Assembly (NCBI GenBank): GCA_964293475.1
Contig: CAXYYJ010000004.1
Span: 1-64,000, forward strand
DNA: 64,000 nt
Reading direction: 5' to 3'
Source of the DNA: UBA12170 sp964293475
Lineage (GTDB): Bacteria > Bacteroidota > Bacteroidia > Bacteroidales > UBA12170
Shown: in pieces, positions 61,666 to 64,000 of the stretch
Layout of the letters: each line of letters opens with the position of its first letter
Position numbering within the stretch: the stretch's first letter is position 1
Position numbers and translations under genes: made by a program
The notes under the pieces: model-generated
What the model was told of the DNA's origin: nothing
The model's input: only the letters and a program-made list of their open reading frames with translations
The model's database searches: none

Positions 61666-63978
61666 ATGAAAAATATATTAAACAAAGTTTTGGGTATTAG
61701 TTTAGCCCTTGCCCTCTTAGTGGGAGTTAATAGTTGCGTAAAAGATGATTTTGATGTTCCACCATCTCAAAATCCTCCTATTGGCGATCTTAAGACAATT
61801 GGTGATTTAACAGCAATGGCTGGAACCAATGTCTATAAATTTACAGAAGATGCTTCGGTTTATGGGGTTATTACCATGGGTGAAAAAAATGGTAATATCT
61901 ATAAAGAAGCCTATATGCAGGATGTTACAGGCGGTATTAAACTTAGCCTTTTATCGTCCACAAGCCTTGCTGAAGGTGACTCAGTTAGAATCTATTTAAA
62001 AGGATCCAGATTGTATAATGACAATGACCAGGTTTTGCTTGATTCACTAGACATAACCAACAATGTAATTAGAATTGCAGCTGGAAAAAACAGAAACCCT
62101 AAAGAAGTTACTATTACCGATTTGAAAACCAATTCATATATCGGTCAACTGATTAAACTGAACAGTGTAGAATTCGCAGCCTCCGAGCTCGGAAAAACCT
62201 GGGCTGGAGCTCAAACTCTAACCACCGAGAACAGAACTCTTTCTGATTGTGATGGCAATACCCTAATCGTTAGAAGCAGTGGCTATGCCAATTTTGCCGG
62301 CGATTTACTTCCCGAAGGTAATGGCTCTCTGGTTGCTATAGCCAGCAGCTATCGTGGAACTACCCAGCTTTATATCCGCAATATGGCCGAAGTTCAGCTA
62401 ACTGCTGAAAGATGCACTGGCGGTGGCGGCGGTGGAACCGTTGAACCCGTTGATGCCGTGAACGAAATGTTTGATGGAGCAACTGATTATACTGATATCG
62501 CTGAAACTGGCTGGACCAATATAGCCAAACAAGGTGACAGAAAATGGCAGGGAAAAACTTTCGATGCTGAAAAATATGCCCAGGCTACAGGTTATAACTC
62601 AGGTTTAGACGCTATGGAAACATGGTTAATCACGCCTCCGGTTACCAATATCGCTACCAAAGTTCTGAGCTTCAAATCAGCAAAAGCTTATTGGGCTCAT
62701 ACTACAAATCAACCAATAACTGTTCTTATTTCAACCGATTTCGTGGGCGATAATTTTGAAACAGCAACCTGGACCGAGCTTACAGTTACTATGGCCAACG
62801 AGTCGAGCAGCGACCACACCTGGATTGAATCAGGCGAAGTTGACCTTTCAAGTTATAGTGGAAATGCAGCCATTGCTTTCAAATATCTGGGAAGCAATAC
62901 CGAGTCAACAAGTATCAGAATCGACGACGTGGTTATCGACCTTCCCGGTGGCGGTGGAGGCGGTGGTGGAGTAACACCAGTAGATGCCATCGACGAGCAG
63001 TTTAACGGTGCCGTTGACTATTCAGATATCGATATAACCGACTGGACCAATATCAGCATTGCTGGCGACCGCAAATGGCAGGGAAAAACTTTCGATGCCG
63101 AAAAATATGCCCAAGCCACAGCCTATAACTCTGGTTTAGATGAAATGGAAACCTGGCTCATCACTCCTCCAATTACCAGCATTGCTACAAAGAAATTAAG
63201 CCTGAAAACCGCAAAAGCGTATTGGGCACATACATCAAGACTTCCATTAACCGTTTTGGTTTCCGAAGATTTTGTGGGTGATAATTTTGAAACAGCAACC
63301 TGGACAGAAATTAGCCTCACATTGGCAGGTGAAAGCGATGCCGATCACGCATGGATTGAATCAGGCGAAGTTGATTTGTCTGCCTTCAGCGGAGATGCAG
63401 CCATTGCCTTCAAATTTGTGGGTAGTGCAACAGAATCCACATCCTACAGATTAGACGATATCAAAGTTGGCACCGGTGGCGGTGGCGGCGGCGGTGGAAC
63501 CAATCCGGTTTATACCGAGGAATTCGCTAGCTCTTTGGGCACGTATACTGGTATTACTGTTGTGGGTACTCAGGTATGGGAACATGCTACCTATGACGGT
63601 GGTTGTGCTAAAATGTCGGGCTATTCCGGTAGCTCTTTCGAGAACGAAGACTGGTTAATCTCACCAGCCTACGATTTGACCGAAAGCACCAATTCTGTAT
63701 TGAATGTTCGTCAGGCAGCTGGTTATATCAACGACGACTGGAGTCAGATTAAAATTTTAATCTCGACCAACTATTCAGGCTCCGGCGATCCAAACAGCGC
63801 CACCTGGGTAGAAGTAACAGCTCCAAACATGCCTTCAGGAACCAACTTTACTTTTGTGGATAGTGGTGATATTAACCTGAGCGATTGGGATGGCGAAACT
63901 ATTTATGTAGGTTTTAAATACGTTTCCACAGTTGCATCATCAAGCACCTGGGAAATCAGCACCGTTACAGTAAAATAG
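61666..63978 (+). CDS. DUF5689 lipoprotein with repeated choice-of-anchor-J domains
   Basis: A 770-residue lipoprotein (NSC, cysteine about 26). Residues about 30-250 are a DUF5689-type domain (KTIGDLTAMAGTNVYKFTED, VYGVITMGEKNGN). Three beta-sandwich modules of the choice-of-anchor J/cleaved-adhesin type follow, with glycine-rich linkers between. Modules 1 and 2 (about 259-427 and 436-603) are near-identical copies; module 3 (about 615-770) is diverged. The repeats begin DWTNISIAGDRKWQGKTFDA or a variant. It is probably surface-exposed, binding or presenting a ligand for the upstream TonB receptor. It runs to 22 bases before the window end; its stop is present. Confidence 0.88.
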   Translation: MKNILNKVLGISLALALLVGVNSCVKDDFDVPPSQNPPIGDLKTIGDLTAMAGTNVYKFTEDASVYGVITMGEKNGNIYKEAYMQDVTGGIKLSLLSSTSLAEGDSVRIYLKGSRLYNDNDQVLLDSLDITNNVIRIAAGKNRNPKEVTITDLKTNSYIGQLIKLNSVEFAASELGKTWAGAQTLTTENRTLSDCDGNTLIVRSSGYANFAGDLLPEGNGSLVAIASSYRGTTQLYIRNMAEVQLTAERCTGGGGGGTVEPVDAVNEMFDGATDYTDIAETGWTNIAKQGDRKWQGKTFDAEKYAQATGYNSGLDAMETWLITPPVTNIATKVLSFKSAKAYWAHTTNQPITVLISTDFVGDNFETATWTELTVTMANESSSDHTWIESGEVDLSSYSGNAAIAFKYLGSNTESTSIRIDDVVIDLPGGGGGGGGVTPVDAIDEQFNGAVDYSDIDITDWTNISIAGDRKWQGKTFDAEKYAQATAYNSGLDEMETWLITPPITSIATKKLSLKTAKAYWAHTSRLPLTVLVSEDFVGDNFETATWTEISLTLAGESDADHAWIESGEVDLSAFSGDAAIAFKFVGSATESTSYRLDDIKVGTGGGGGGGGTNPVYTEEFASSLGTYTGITVVGTQVWEHATYDGGCAKMSGYSGSSFENEDWLISPAYDLTESTNSVLNVRQAAGYINDDWSQIKILISTNYSGSGDPNSATWVEVTAPNMPSGTNFTFVDSGDINLSDWDGETIYVGFKYVSTVASSSTWEISTVTVK
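62443..63470 (+). repeat. Tandem duplication of a 531-base coding unit
   Basis: Two copies of a choice-of-anchor-J module plus Gly linker, offset by 531 bases (177 codons). A 49-base stretch starting at 62542 and 63073 differs at only three positions, so the duplication is fairly recent or kept similar by recombination. Confidence 0.88.
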
Positions 63979-64000
63979 TCAATTCCAGAATATTAAAAAC

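Noticed and set aside
1..64000. Prophage, insertion sequence, integrase, toxin-antitoxin or defence island
   Set aside because: No transposase, integrase, phage structural, nuclease-defence or toxin motif was found; the AAA/DUF4143 ATPase alone is not enough.

Overview
The window looks like chromosomal DNA of a Bacteroidota (Bacteroidia-type) bacterium. The evidence is: a Na+-translocating NADH:quinone reductase operon; Rho with a long Arg/Glu/Pro-rich insertion; a DUF4293 protein; TonB-dependent receptors; a peptidase with a type IX secretion (T9SS) C-terminal domain; GWxTD, DUF4476 and DUF5689 proteins; and promoter elements of the TTTG / TANNTTTG type. Codon use is moderately AT-rich and even. 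I see no prophage, insertion sequence, integrase or CRISPR array. Most genes are core metabolism or cell-envelope functions.

Layout. 1-4.9 kb: end of nqrA and complete nqrBCDEF, closed by a terminator. 5.1-6.5 kb: a class IV aminotransferase overlapping a HAD phosphatase. 6.7-8.0 kb: a CxHxCxH lipoprotein and a small PepSY-type membrane protein separated by an intrinsic terminator. 8.2-12.4 kb: a DUF1684 lipoprotein, two exported thioredoxin-fold proteins and PIN-PhoH. 12.4-17.2 kb (minus strand): a TPR / nitroreductase / glutaminyl-cyclase-like operon preceded by a beta-propeller lipoprotein. 17.7-19.0 kb: an isolated AAA/DUF4143 ATPase. 19.2-21.8 kb: rho divergent from a DUF4293 gene. 21.8-27.2 kb: a lipocalin / TonB receptor / DUF2271-like operon divergent from a MarR regulator and an epimerase-like oxidoreductase. 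27.5-37.5 kb: a calcium-type P-ATPase, a DUF4476 protein, a secreted GH2 beta-galactosidase, a small membrane protein and a frameshifted aminotransferase. 37.5-47.5 kb: amino-acid and maintenance genes (ilvE, an MBL hydrolase, tag, tlpA-like, slyD-like, an rsmI-like gene, arcA, an Lrp regulator, a methionine gamma-lyase-like enzyme, an EamA transporter, a SirB1-like protein). 47.9 kb: tRNA-Ser(UGA). 48.0-54.7 kb: an NTF2-like protein, a GWxTD / glycosyltransferase / repeat-protein operon, and a large T9SS-exported papain-family peptidase. 54.9-59.0 kb (minus strand): a receiver-histidine kinase, rimO, a TPR lipoprotein and an exported EEP-family nuclease. 59.1-64.0 kb: a TonB receptor and a large DUF5689/adhesin lipoprotein.

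No single obviously new defence or mobile system is present. The best leads are: (i) the exported EEP nuclease, TonB receptor and DUF5689/choice-of-anchor-J lipoprotein cluster, possibly a nucleic-acid or phosphate scavenging locus; (ii) a 137-residue protein built from exact 25-residue repeats in an operon with a GWxTD protein and a glycosyltransferase; (iii) the CxHxCxH lipoprotein / PepSY membrane protein pair with an intervening terminator; (iv) the MarR-divergent DUF2271-like / TonB receptor / lipocalin operon; and (v) an aminotransferase gene broken by a one-base frameshift. All functional calls come from reading motifs by eye; no database search was run.
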